From Undaria pinnatifida (taxonomy: Eukaryota; Sar; Phaeophyceae; Laminariales; Alariaceae), in NCBI GenBank assembly GCA_012845835.1, contig JABAKD010000005.1:8543473-8607472 (forward strand): DNA of 64,000 nucleotides. Direction: 5' to 3'. Position 1 is the first letter of the stretch. The number at the start of each line of letters is the position of its first letter. Below, one piece after another: positions 48,935 through 59,945 of the stretch. A program made the translations under genes and the position numbers. The notes beneath the pieces were generated by a model. The model was not told where the DNA came from, did no database searches, and worked only from the letters and a program-made list of their open reading frames with translations.

Positions 48935-48995
48935 GTAGGACACATACGCGTCCAGCTTCCTTGCCTGCTGGTCCCTCTTAACATACGACAAGCCG
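48935..48995 (-). pseudogene. Partial second copy of the SH2 exon end
   Basis: On the minus strand this reads SYVKRDQQARKL, nearly the same as YVKGDQQARKL at the end of the SH2 exon 250 bp upstream. The rest of the SH2 fold is missing, so it looks like a partial duplication. Confidence 0.55.
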
Positions 48996-49223
48996 CGCTC
49001 GGGTTGTGCTTTGGGGTAGCCTTGGGTTGGGGATGTGGTTGAGGTTGGATTGGATTGTGGTTTTTGTCAATTTATCTCGAATACGTCAGCTGTAAGTTCG
49101 ACCAGTTAAGTGGTCGATGCTCATCTTTGCAACCTGCATGGTGCTTCGGCCGCGCGTTTGGTTTGTAAAAAGTAAGCACCTACAAAATACGAAACAGTTA
49201 TAAAATAAAAACTGTGCGCACAC

Positions 49224-49405
49224 GTGAGCTTCCTTGCCTGCTGGTCCCCCTTGACGTACATCACGGCCAATGACCCCGGGATGCTGCTCAATCGCACCAG
49301 GAAGGTTCCTTCTGGCCTCCCCTGAAGCAGCGCCTGTCCGTCATTTCTAGTGGTAGTTAGCCCGCACATCACGGGGTATTTTTGGAAGCCCCAGTACCCG
49401 GTGCG
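49224..49405 (-). CDS. SH2-domain exon of an unidentified protein
   Basis: A good acceptor (pyrimidine-rich, ending TTTGTCACAG) opens an exon in phase 0: RTGYWGFQKYPVMCGLTTTR, then GQALLQGRPEGTFLVRLSS, then IPGSLAVMYVKGDQQARKL. This is the N-terminal half of an SH2 domain. GTFLVR is the signature strand with the phosphotyrosine-binding arginine, followed by the S-P-G turn and the next strand. The exon end is uncertain: GT at 49223 is possible, as is a GC donor after DQQ. Other exons of the gene were not found, and a partial copy lies just downstream. By family it would bind phosphotyrosine peptides. Confidence 0.62.
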
Positions 49406-49689
49406 CTGTGACAAAGCAGACAAAAGTAAGCCCCGCCAAACAGTAGGGACGCCGCAGAACGGTATGATATTACCATATTATCATGCCACCGGTTTGATAT
49501 TATCATACGGTATTGCCATATTATCATGCCAACATAGAATACATACTTTCATCTTTTAGCTGAAAAATGCTCGCTTCGTGCATCCCTGGCTTCTCATGAC
49601 CTCCCACTTGGACACCGCCTCCTTTCATTACTTGCGGAACGGTCCAGCTTTTCTTTGATTTCTTCCTTCACGTTTTTTTTTCGTACTGA

Positions 49690-50690
49690 TAGTTGCACGA
49701 AGCTCCATCATACCAGGTCCCAGCTGATGATCTCAGCTTGGCTCATCATCAGTTCAGCTCCACCCAGCATGGCAGCGCCGTGCAGCGCCGCTCCCTGACA
49801 TACCTTGTCGTGCCCTGCCGCGCGGTGTGGTACTGTACGATGCTGTGCGGTGTTGCACGGTGCTGTGCCGTGCTGTGCCGTGCTGTACCGTGCTTAGTGT
49901 TTTGCTATACTTACTCTTTCGTGCATGTAGTATCATCATACCAGGTCCCAGATGAGCTCGGCTTGGCTCAGCAGGGCGCAACGCCGTGCGGTGCCGTGCG
50001 ATGCCATGCCCTGCCGTGCAGTGGGGTACTGTGCGGTGCTGTGCCGTGCCGTGCTGCTTTGCTGTACATACTCTTTCGTACATGCCAGGTATCATTCTTC
50101 CTAGGTCCAGCTTTTTTTCTGTGATTGCTTCCTTCACCTTTTTTAAGTTGCACGAAGTATGATCATACCAGGTCCCAGTTGCCCTCAGCTTGGCTCATTA
50201 GCTCAGCTCAGCTTAGCAGCGCAGCGCGGTGCGGTGCCGTGCGGTGCTGTGACCTGCCGTGCGGTGCTGTGACCTGCCGGGCGGTGCAATACTGCTGTGC
50301 GGTGCTTTGCCGTGCTACGTGCTTTGCTGTATACTTACTCTTTCGTATATGCGCCCATCACGCAGCATCATACCACATACCGGTACTGCTACAAAACCAG
50401 ACCAGGTTTGTACACAGTACATTGTTGAATCACATTAAATGCACCCCCAGCTCAGCTCAGCCCAGCCATGTATAGCTCAGCAGCGCAGCACAGCGCCGTG
50501 CGGTGCCATGCGGTGCCGTGCCTTGCCCTGAGGTGAGGTGCTGTGTCATGCTGCGTTGTGCTTTCGTTCGAACATACAGCAGTACCAAGTATGGTGCGAA
50601 GTACCAGGTACGAGGTACCGGTATGTACGTGCTGTGTACTCGTCTTTATGCTTTCTTCACTTGATCGTCCTCTCTCGGTCCCCATGCCCC
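49690..50690. repeat. Tandem units of about 230 bp rich in GTGCCGTGCGGTGC
   Basis: Each of about four units has CATACCAGGTCCCAG(C/T)TG, CTCAGCTTGGCTCA, a run of GTGC(C/G)GTGC words and CTTACTCTTTCGT(G/A)(C/T)ATG. Long frames on both strands (143 aa plus, 127 aa minus) are produced by the repeat and are not genes. Confidence 0.8.
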
Positions 50691-51099
50691 CCCCCCCCCC
50701 CGCAAATTACACCCGTACTGCCGATCAGAACGTGACATCGCCAACAAGCACACAGCACAGTGCACAGCACAACAGGGTAACTAGATCATCGCAAGCAGCT
50801 CTTCGGCATTATCAATTCGCTATTTACACCAAATCATGGGCTTCTTTCAGCCCCCTTTACATGTTTTGGTTGCATTCTTTCTTGCGCGAGCGAAGCGAGC
50901 GGCGTCAGCCGCCCGCGGAGCGGAGCCCTTGTAACATTATCACCATACATGTATAACAATATACAAGGTTCCCTTCCGGGATGCAGGTAACGTGAAACCC
51001 GGAGGCGTCGCAAGGCGAAAAGGGAGACACCGGTAACACACGCATACATGTTTTTCCACCTATAATGGTGTTACGCGTACTCACATAGATAGCCCCACT
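50690..51099. other. Unassigned sequence with a C run
   Basis: A run of 16 C starts near 50686. GCGGAGCCCTTGT at about 50922 resembles the terminus of element A. No gene supported. Confidence 0.4.
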
Positions 51100-51877
51100 G
51101 CTCGAATCTTGACGTATGGAGAGGTTGATAAAATAAAACTTGGCAAGACATTATTTCCAGATTGGCGTCATATTTTGTCCCAAAACAAAAAGTATCTACT
51201 GTTAAAAAATCACCATGGTACCGCGGTAGGTATCATAGTAGTGCATTTAATTATTGGATTTCGGTAGGTACGTACGTACATGGATAGACAGATGTGGCAA
51301 AAGCGCACGCATGACTAAAACGAAGAGGTAGTGATTACGATTACTGCGCCAGGAAAAGCCACACAGGAGCATTACGAGTCTGCGTTCCCGGCCTCGAGGG
51401 GGTAGTTCGGGCACATCGACATAGTTTATACTCGTGCAAGTAATATAGGTACGAGTAAGAGCACACACACTGATTGATGCTCTATTACACACATGTTTTT
51501 CGCCTGACTTATAGCATGGATGGAGAAGGTGTACAAAAAAACAGGGAATAACTTTTCGACGTAAAAAACGGGGAAAAATCGTTCTTGTCGTTAAGCTGCG
51601 CCACGCGAAAGGTCGTAGTAAGTAGTAGACGCGAAGGTCGTAGTAAGTAGTAGACGGAATCTACGCAAGAAACCAGTGGCATGCATTCGTCCCGGTATCG
51701 CATCGGCGGGTGGTTATTTTCCCCTAGAAGATCCCATGGACAAGTACTTGTATAGACGGTGTGGAAGGCGTGTTTTGTTGTTGCTGTGGTGCCACTGTCT
51801 CCGTTGCTGTTTTGGTCGTTTGCCGCGGTCAACTCGAAAAGCGGTCGTGTTGGTACGTAACTGACAAATAATTCTGC
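51100..51877. repeat. Inverted, uninterrupted copy of element B
   Basis: Reverse-complement partner of 18297-18844 plus 20524-20760. The junction that carries hAT-C in the other copy is intact here (ATCACTACCTCTTCG in complement), so this is the empty site. It also has its own short tandem duplication (AAGGTCGTAGTAAGTAGTAG twice, near 51610-51655). Confidence 0.85.
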
Positions 51878-52300
51878 GCTGGCGGTGACGACCCGAGAGA
51901 ACTCGGTTTCATTCCCCGGTCTGTCTAACTGTTAGAGATATAGAATGACCTCTGGACCCGGAATGGGACCCTATCATCCCTGGGTGGAGCTGGCTCTATA
52001 ATATACGACCCCCAGCCAATCAGAGATCGGCCGGTAGGTGGGGTTGGGGATTATTTCCACACTGTGCGGGAAGGTATCAATCCTCGTGATATCGGTGTTC
52101 GTTCCCGGGTTGTCGGCGTTGTATATGTAGGTGTGGATGGATGATGATCCTGGGGTGGGACCCTATCGTCCCCAGATGACGATTACTTCATGTACGATTC
52201 CCGGCCAATGAGCGACCAGCGATCAGACAAAAAGGCCATACCAGGTAATATATGTTTCTTGTGTTTTCATCTAAAACTCGACCCTGAAATTCGTAACTGC
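51878..52300. repeat. Two diverged units with GGGACCCTATC
   Basis: About 51950-52050 and 52135-52215 share GGGACCCTATC(A/G)TCCC and CC(A/G)GCCAAT(C/G)AG(A/C)GA words. No coding function seen. Confidence 0.5.
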
Positions 52301-52319
52301 CAAATTCTTAGTGCAGTGC

Positions 52320-52919
52320 TATCGCTTACTACTAGTACTCCATCTACCAGATAGCAACAAGTAGCAGCATTATAATAGCATTCGAGGAATTAAATGGCGA
52401 AGGAACGACAGTGTTTCACGCCTGGGATACCGTCAGCAAGTCTCTCCACGATCAAACTATACACACACAGACAGTCGGTCTGCAAGCCTCGGATCTAGAC
52501 ACTATCATGCACGGTGTAGCAGAAGCTGGCTCAGTGCGCGCCCCTCAGTGGCTACGTAGAGGACATGCAACATACATGGCCACCCCCTTGCTGGCCCTGG
52601 ATGCTTGGTTGAGTCAAAACATCAAGACACGCACTTGAAACATCTCTTCGCGGCTAGACTAGACGGTTAGTCTGCGTGGGCTCGGATTTATCAGATCGAA
52701 ATATTGTGAAGCTCGGAATCGGAATCACGCAAGAAACGGCAGAAGTAAATAGTCCACAACTAGTTTATATCGGTATCTTGGCATTACTTTACATTCTACA
52801 CGTGTAGACGATGCGTTGTGCGGTAACGGTTTTTATTCTCTATTGAGTATTGAATCGAACAAGTCGAAGTGCTGCCCTGCCCTACCCGGAGCATGGGTGG
52901 CACCCATGCGGAGCCCTTG
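52320..52919. repeat. Inverted partial copy of element A
   Basis: Reverse complement of much of 16391-17040, ending at the terminus GCGGAGCCCTTG. The other end is not identifiable. The open frame at 52411-52638 is shared repeat sequence. Confidence 0.78.
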
Positions 52920-52989
52920 TATTTTACAAAACTATTCTAACGACATCGGCTGTGAGTTAGACGAATTTAGGGTCGACTATCATATGTGC

Positions 52990-54110
52990 AAGCTGCGTAC
53001 TATATTATAAAAATTAAAATACACTCCAGCTGTGAGATCGAAGATTTCGTCGAAACTCATCTTTGCAAGCTGTGTGTGATACTCCGATCGCGCGCATTAC
53101 GAGTTGTGTGTCCTCATTAAGGATATAGGTCGGCGACTCCCCTTACAACTACAGTGTAGCTATCAGGGTCAACAGGATGATTTTAGTCAGTCTGTGCGCG
53201 GAAACTATAAAACCCGTTTCTGAGGGGGACAAAATCTGACAGCTGTGAAGGGAAAGGGGGGCCTGGTTTTGATCAAAAGCGAGCGGGTTTGGAGGGGGGC
53301 GGGGGGGGGGGGGGAAAGGGGCAATTTGTGCATGTAAGCTATAAATCCTTTCGAGGGGATAAATCTGACGGTTTTGGCACCAGTATATTATTGGGGGCGG
53401 GGGGGGGGGGGGTTGGGGCGGGGGGGGGGGGGGGCAGCTCAATATGTGCCTGGAAACTATACATTATTTTGAGGGGATAAATGTGACATTTTTGGAAATA
53501 ATACATCAGTTTATCATGTATATCCTGGGGTAAGTCGTACAATCAGTGAGTAAAGAGAGGGTGGAGTGTTCGAGGGGGTGGGGTTGGGATGGGTTGGGGG
53601 GGGAGGGGGGGGGGGGGGGGGCGGGGGGTGGGGGCGAGGGGGGGGGGGGAAAGGGCTTTAGGTGAGGGGTTTGTTATACGTGTGGTGCTAGGTCTAGGCG
53701 AAGGTGCGGGTGATGGGGAAGAAGGGGGCGTTCGGGGCGGGGGGGGGGGGGGGGGGGGGGGGGGGGAACACAGCGGCATGGATGGCTCTCGAAAGATAAT
53801 GAGGTGATATCCTGTGCGTGAAGTGTTTGTTAATGTGGCGGATTTCGATATTTGGTGGGGCGTTTGAGTAAGGGAGAGCAAGAGGGGGGGGGGGGGGAGA
53901 TTTTTTAGGAGGTTTAGGTCACAAATAATATTCAAATACACTTCGGCTGTGAGATCAAATATATGTATCAGCTTGTTATACGCGTGGTGCTAGGTCTAGG
54001 CGATCGTGCAGGTGGTCGGGAAAGAGGGGGCGTTGGAGGGGGGGGGGAGGGGGGGGGAGGGGGGGGGGGGGGGGGGGGGGGGAAACACAGCGGCATGGAT
54101 GGACTATATA
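52990..54110. repeat. Inverted copy of element C/D with long G runs
   Basis: Reverse complement of about 22030-23260: D end at 52995-53165, then units separated by G runs, the longest about 26 (near 53740-53766) and about 22 (54060-54082). Glycine-rich frames here are artefacts of the G runs. Confidence 0.82.
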
Positions 54111-54119
54111 TATCGCCCG

Positions 54120-55250
54120 TCTTTAGGAAGTTTCAAAAATCAAAACTTAATATAACATGGCATTGTATTATGTTACCTAACATGTAAAACCAATCAACGT
54201 TCCAATAAACAACTGAACACTTTGATGTACCAATTTTTAGGATGGTGGTAATCAACTTTAATTCTCGAATGCTATATTGATTAATATTAACATATAAGAT
54301 CACTACTACTGTCTTCATACTCCTGATGTATACCAAAACCCGCCATTATAGTGGAGAAAAACAAAAAACAAAATAACAAGACCATCCTCAGGTGGAGAAC
54401 ATTTACCTACGCATTTAACCACAAGTACCAACAACCCTGACCAAGCCATCCACCCGCAAACCATCCACCATACATATGATAGAGCAGTATAGTGGGAACT
54501 ACAGTAATGATTTTACAAAATGGATACTTCGTATGATGTTGGATCTAACTCAAAATTCCCCACCTAGAGTAATTATACCAACACCAACCATTGTAATGGA
54601 GAAAAAAAAATAATAGGACCTCACCCACATAGTATACTACAAGTACCAACAACGCAGCTTGCATGAGTATCGACCCTGAATTCGTTGAACTCACAGCTGA
54701 CGTCCTTGAAAATATTTTTATAAAAAAATGCCCCCATTCAGTGATGCTTTATTTGGTAGTAGGGTACCGATTTGGTCTACCTTATCAAGGCAGTAACAAG
54801 GTACTTGTGTACTTTAGATGGCGAATGTTGAGCAAAACATCTGTGTCTTATTGCACTTTCTACTATACTGCTGTCGCATATACATAGCGGATGGTTTGTG
54901 GGTGGATGGCTTATCAGGGTTATTGGTACTTGTGGTATAATAAAAGGGTAAGTTTTCTCACAATAATAGTGGGTTTTGGCATACTTCGGGAGTAGGTACG
55001 ATCGTAGTGAATTTTGAACAACATGCAACACATCTATTTCTTACGGTATTTTCTACTTACGAACTATGCTGCTCCAGTACGAATATACATGGCTACTCGT
55101 AACGGTTTGTGGGTGAATGGTTTTATCATGCTTGTTGGTACTAGTGGTATAATACGTCGGTAAGTTTTATCGCCTGATGAAAGTGGTGTTCTGCTGTTCT
55201 ATTTTTGTTACATGCAGCATTTCATTTATTTTTTCCACCATCACGGAGGT
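54120..55250. repeat. AT-rich region with inverted repeats
   Basis: About 54340-54475 (CCCGCCATTATAGTGGAGA ... AACCATCCACC) is inverted relative to about 54883-54978 (GGATGGTTTGTGGGTGGATG ... ATAGTGGGTTTTGG). A second, weaker pair is 54565-54660 versus 55090-55165. This looks like a nested foldback or MITE pair; no coding sequence. Confidence 0.6.
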
Positions 55251-55800
55251 TTTGGCACACTTATCATGCCAACGGTATGATGTCACTATACTATCATGCC
55301 AACGGTGTGAGAATACCATATATCATGCCCAATACAATCCGAGTCTTGCAGTCCGTATCCGCTCGACAATAACAGACGGTAGCAGTACAAGCCAGTTGGT
55401 GCATACCTGGTTCTACCTTCCGATCGCACTGCAGCTATCGAACAGCTCACAGGCGTCTTCGTAAAGACGTACACACGGATTTTGTTCTTTTGCACAGGTG
55501 GGGCAATTACACTCATCAGCATGTCAAACGCGTGAAGTGAGAGCGCAGCCCGATTTGATGTCATAGTAGAGGACATTCAAATGCTAAACGTAACATTACA
55601 GCGCAAAAGCTAAATGTAAGATAACAAAACAAACGACAAAGGAAACACAACAGCAGTACAAATGACAAATCTAACAAAACTCATTAAAGCCAGCACAACA
55701 GAGTACATAGCTAACAAAAAAAAAGAAGCTAACATTCTAGTACAAACCTCAAAGCTAGCATGACACAACAAGCGCTAAAGGAAACACTACGATCAAATGC
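55251..55800. other. Unassigned sequence
   Basis: TATCATGCCAACGGT words at 55265-55325 also occur at 49460-49530. Nothing else supported. Confidence 0.4.
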
Positions 55801-55820
55801 TACCAGTCTGGTCCGAAATA

Positions 55821-56006
55821 AAGCCTGATTTGGGAAAACCGAAATATAAGCCGGATTTGGGAAAACCGAAATATAAGCCGGATTTGGGAAAACCGAAATA
55901 TAAGCCGGATTTGGGAAAACCGAAATATAAGCCTGCTTTGGGAAAACCGAACTGTAAGCCTGATTTGGGAAAACCGAAATATATGCCTGATTTGAAAAAA
56001 CTCTAA
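55821..56006 (+). repeat. 27-bp minisatellite with a nine-residue open repeat
   Basis: Six full units and one degenerate unit of AAGCCTGATTTGGGAAAACC plus GAAATAT. Because 27 is a multiple of three, the plus frame (55797-56006) reads KPDLGKPKY repeated, ending at TAA. No splice or promoter evidence makes it a gene. Confidence 0.92.
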
Positions 56007-56040
56007 AATCAAGTAAAACAGGCGAACTAAAGGAAGGAAA

Positions 56041-56470
56041 CCATTCAGGAGGATTTTTATTGGGGGGGGGAGGGGGGGGGACTCAGTTCGTGCATGGCCG
56101 TAGTGGTATGACCATAGTGGTATGACCCTCGCATCCCTACTACGCCAAGACGGAGCACGTCGGGTTTTCACCAACCAGGCAGACATTTGCTTGCACCAAG
56201 CGCTAAGCGCCGTGAGGTGTTTGGCGGGTCGCAAGAAGGGTGAACTGCATCCTTCCAAGAACCGTTCGTAGGACCTCGGCACTTCGCGCCTACTTTCTTG
56301 CTTATGGATGACAGCGCCAATGAGTTACTTTCTTTTCTGGTGTGGCCACTCCAGAGACAGCAATGGGTATCACAATGTAACTGCCTCGTGGTTGCCTCAC
56401 CATATTCGCATTACGTGATGCGATCATTCCCCTTGTGCGGGGTTAGGGTTCTCCACCCCGCACAATATGA
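56041..56470. repeat. Poly-G-headed dispersed repeat (family G), copy 1
   Basis: A G run, then ACTCAGTTCGTGCATGGCCG, GACCCTCGCATCCCTACTA, GGAGCACGTCGGGTTTTC, CAAGCGC.AAGCGCCGTGAGG and a tail through GACAGCGCCAATGAGTTACT. Nearly the whole 400 bp matches 63530-63885. Confidence 0.88.
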
Positions 56471-56639
56471 TCCAACTAGATAACCATCATGGTGACCGCC
56501 GAAAAAAGAGAAGATAAACGGTACCCTGGTTGTCTAACTCACGTAGTGATTGGCATGTGTTACAGCGTCGTTGCCAACCAACGCCAACCCCAATATACAT
56601 ACAATGTTTTACAGCGACGGTGCCAACCGAGGCCAACTA

Positions 56640-56780
56640 TTGTATATATATATTTTTCAAGGGGCATTTTTATTGACGGGGGTGTACTCAATTTGTGCAT
56701 GGCCGTAGTCGTATGACCATAGACCCTCGCATCCCTACTATGCCCGTACGGAGCACGTCGGGTTTTCACGCACTAGGATT
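56640..56780. repeat. Family G, partial copy
   Basis: Contains TGTGCATGGCCGTAGTCGTA and GGAGCACGTCGGGTTTTCAC; the 3' two thirds are missing. Confidence 0.8.
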
Positions 56781-57589
56781 GAAATCCCGGGGGTGTCGCA
56801 AGTTGAAAAGAGGGAACACAGACGACAGATCGTTACATTGACTGCAGTATGAGTCTACCTACTATGCGGGGACCGACGATGTGTGTTTGATTTCGCTTTG
56901 GACGCGAAAAAGTGGTCGTGGTTGGATCCCGCTGAGAACAGTACACATGCATGGACACAAACGTTCCTTGTGACGGTCACCAAGTGAACAGCAGCTTGAA
57001 ATGCGACCGCTGCTGTTGTACCGCGCTATTGTTGGTGTACCGCGAATGTTGGACTGATGGGTATACTGCTGCTGTATATGTGGTTGCGTGGGTGCTTTTG
57101 AAAAAAGATGAAACGTATACCTCGTGCCTAGTACCTGGCACGCAATGTGGGTTGCAATCGTCCAGAGGCTGTTCCTTTTACGATGACACACATGCAAACT
57201 CACGCGCACACAAAATCACCGTTCGTGGCTTTCACAAAGCGAAGACCTTGATGTGCTAGTGCTGGCTATGTGATACATGTACAGTACAAGACAGCAGACC
57301 GACAAAAGTTGTTTGTTTTTTGTGACTTTTCATAGATCCTGCGCGACTCGGCTAAGCGGAACGCAATACCGTGAAAAAAGAGCCAGCTCCGCGACTTTGA
57401 ACGTCCACAGCACATGCCAGGGAGCTCGGCCGGGGCCCAAACGTGCGCCGTACATGCTGACGGGCCTCCTGCGTGCCCCGCAGCCAGAAATGCGAGAAAA
57501 GACCGACGGGCGCCGGAGAAAGCGTGCAAATGTAAAAAAACACTTAATGCCGTACCTACTAATATAGCGAATATCTTCATCACACACAC

Positions 57590-57800
57590 CTTGAGCAGCT
57601 GAGTCGCGGCCTTGAACCATGGCCAAAAGCTGCCCAAGAAGCTCTGCTGAGTCACGATAACGCCAGGGACGCTCTCGGGAGGAGGGTATGGATTCCAGAC
57701 CTCTCTCCTGCTTCCAAGAGTCTCGAACTCGTTGTTCTGGTGGTACAGCGCACATCAGACGCCCAACAGAGAGCAATCCGATTAGCCCTTTCCCAAGTCG
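57590..57800 (-). CDS. Unrecognised exon, probably joined to 58345-58634
   Basis: Follows a TTTGCAG acceptor in phase 0, matching the phase-0 end of the exon at 58345. It opens RLGKGLIGLLSVGRLMCAV and ends at an AAG/GTGTGT donor. A different frame in the second half (VWNPYPPPESVPGVIVTQQ, GSFWPWFKAATQLLK) looks even more protein-like, so a missed intron or frame change is possible. No family recognised. Confidence 0.35.
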
Positions 57801-58029
57801 CTGCAAAGGCATCTCCCGAATCCCGAGAGTAATAAATTGCACAACCCCGAATTAATTAGTTATGCATAAGTTAGTTCCTATAGTACTGGCATTAGTTATC
57901 ATCTCCTATACAATGTTTTTGCTGTTGCTTTAACTTCGGGCGCAGCTGGCGCGACATGTGGGGTCGGAATCTAAAATCGAAAAGTGTATGCGCCCTAAAG
58001 CTGACCTAGGCACTAGCTATCATGGTACT

Positions 58030-58200
58030 AAGGGGAGCCATCGACCTACATCCTTGACGAGGACTAATGCGGACTAGCGAGGACATATCATACACACCCC
58101 GGGGCACGCTTGATCGTTTTAATAGTAGTATCACTTCTCAGTATCACACAGCTTGCAAAGGCGAGTTTCGACAATTTCCTCGATCTCACAGCTGAAAAAG
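58030..58200. repeat. D-family repeat copy
   Basis: GGGAGCCATCGACCTACATCC, TATCACACAGCTTGCAAAGG and ATCTCACAGCTGAA match the D repeats at 23.1 and 53.1 kb. Confidence 0.75.
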
Positions 58201-58344
58201 TTATGTTTACTTTTGTAGCAATAACCCGGACGAAGCTACCGCGTGGTTGGGGGCAGACAGCTTACAGCACAGACTTTGGGCATGATGCCGTCACGTGACT
58301 CAGCAGAAACCGTGGGAATCTGCGCTGAACAGCGTTACACCTAC

Positions 58345-58634
58345 CTGGATCGGCCTATCGCGTCCTTCTTTTCCCAGCACCTCCACAAAGTACACTGCCA
58401 GGCTCTGGCACAGGGCTTCCCACGGGATGGTCTGAGATATAGCTCCCACCAGGCCCATGTGCTTTTCTAGGGCCTGCTTCCACCAGTACTCCCCATTGGA
58501 ACGAGCCCCATCCTGTCCAGCAACGATTGCCACCGCGGTTTCGCGACGCGCAGACGTTGCTGGAGAGTAAGAAGGACGCCTTTGCCGCGCCTGGCGTCCA
58601 CCCCACGCCCCGTTGATCACAAAGTCTTCGGGGC
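58345..58634 (-). CDS. Unrecognised host-like exon
   Basis: The exon starts near 58634 after a pyrimidine-rich tract (DFVINGAWGG) and ends at a CAG/GTAGGT donor at 58345. Its best part reads SNGEYWWKQALEKHMGLVGA then ISQTIPWEALCQSLAVYFV. The composition is clearly protein-like but I do not know the family. The pyrimidine tract upstream is itself the C-run of a family G-like repeat, so the gene may be interrupted by it. Confidence 0.45.
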
Positions 58635-58639
58635 GGGGC

Positions 58640-59340
58640 GGAAGGGGGGCGAAATGGGAGGGAGGGGGGGGGGGGAAGAGAAGGGGGGGGTACTCATTTG
58701 TTCATGGCCATAGTCATTTGACGATTGACCACGCATCCCTTTCGAGACGGAGCACCCTTCTTACTCCTAGTAGAGACACCTCCAATTTAGGACTCATTAC
58801 GTTTTTTCCATGTATGGCATTGAAAAAAACATGTTTGTTCTTTGTGAGGGACTTATCCACACATGCCGGACAGGAAGACTCAAGGAGGATCACGAGGTGC
58901 GCTATTACGGCAGACCAAGAGCAATTGGAAGCAAGGCACGCGCGAAGTACAGGCTTGCATACAAAATTGCAGCACAACGCGAAACAAAATTGCGACATGT
59001 CAATGTTTCACGATCGGCACAAACAGGTGCACACCTTGTAACACGTACAGCAACCGACGTTTTCGTCGGCCCCACGTACTATTGTATTTTTTAGTGGAAC
59101 ACGGGGTACACTACTCTACAGTACAAGTATTTAACGGTTCGTACACGTCCTACCGCGTACAAAAACAGCCGTCAATGCCGGCCGCAGGTGAATCTCAATA
59201 ACACACGAGGCACACTACAGTACAGGACATCAAACAACAAGCAGGACGATCAGAAAGGCGGGCTGAGGTTTACACGGAGAACAAGAAATCCGGGAGTCAT
59301 CATGCTGACGTTAGTGTAGAACGCCCTTCTCCAATAAGAA
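58640..59340. other. G-run repeat start and unassigned sequence
   Basis: 58625-58790 is a diverged family G head (G runs, TACTCATTTGTTCATGGCCA). The plus frame at 58863-59201 has no motif. Confidence 0.4.
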
Positions 59341-59524
59341 ATCTAGCCTGAGCCAGCTTTCCAGTTTCTTACTACGCGTCGCGTACTGCAATATACCAGG
59401 CACAGCAAAAGTAGCAATAGTAGCGTCGTGCTCGCACCGCTCTGTGTCTGCGGCCCCTCATGCAGTTGTCTCATGAAGTCCTGCTCTTGCGCCCCATACC
59501 TGGTGCGCATCGAGGGGACAAAGA

Positions 59525-59660
59525 GGGGGGGCGGGGAGTACACATTATCATGCATGGCCGTAGTCCTTCGGCCATAGACCCTCGCATCCTACAATGACCC
59601 AACGGGACACATCGGGTTTCAACCGGATCGTGCAATGCCGAAACAGCAAGGGGGGGGGGG
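59525..59660. repeat. Family G, partial copy
   Basis: G run, CATGCATGGCCGTAGTCCTT, GACCCTCGCATCC and ACACATCGGGTTTCAACC. Confidence 0.75.
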
Positions 59661-59879
59661 ATCTGTTGTCGACCGACACAGGGCGTCTTAGGCGCTCTTA
59701 CTATTTTTTTATCGCGAGCGCTAATCATTCCACTCTGGACGGAAAAGTAGGGGTCGAGAGTATAAATATGAACTAGTGGTACGCTGAACTAAGCCAGAGC
59801 AGGCCGGTATAGCGGGAAAAAAAATAAGTTACTGTAGTGCCAAAAAAATTAACAGGGGCACCACCCACAGGCGACAGCG

Positions 59880-59945
59880 CCCACCCACGTATGATAACCG
59901 ACCCACCCACCCACCCACCCACCCACTCACCCACCCACCCACCCA
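59880..59945. repeat. (CCCA)n microsatellite
   Basis: About 60 bp of CCCACCCA-type repeats interrupted by CCCACTCA and CACCGACG. Confidence 0.9.

Noticed and set aside
49693-50137. 143-aa plus and 127-aa minus open frames rich in Cys/Val and His/Arg
   Set aside because: They are direct translations of GTGCCGTGC-type repeats.
53149-54190. Glycine- and proline-rich open frames
   Set aside because: They are products of long G/C homopolymer runs in a dispersed repeat.
59880-59945. Telomere-like repeat
   Set aside because: The unit is CCCA/CCCACC type with interruptions, short and internal; it does not match the usual telomere repeats.
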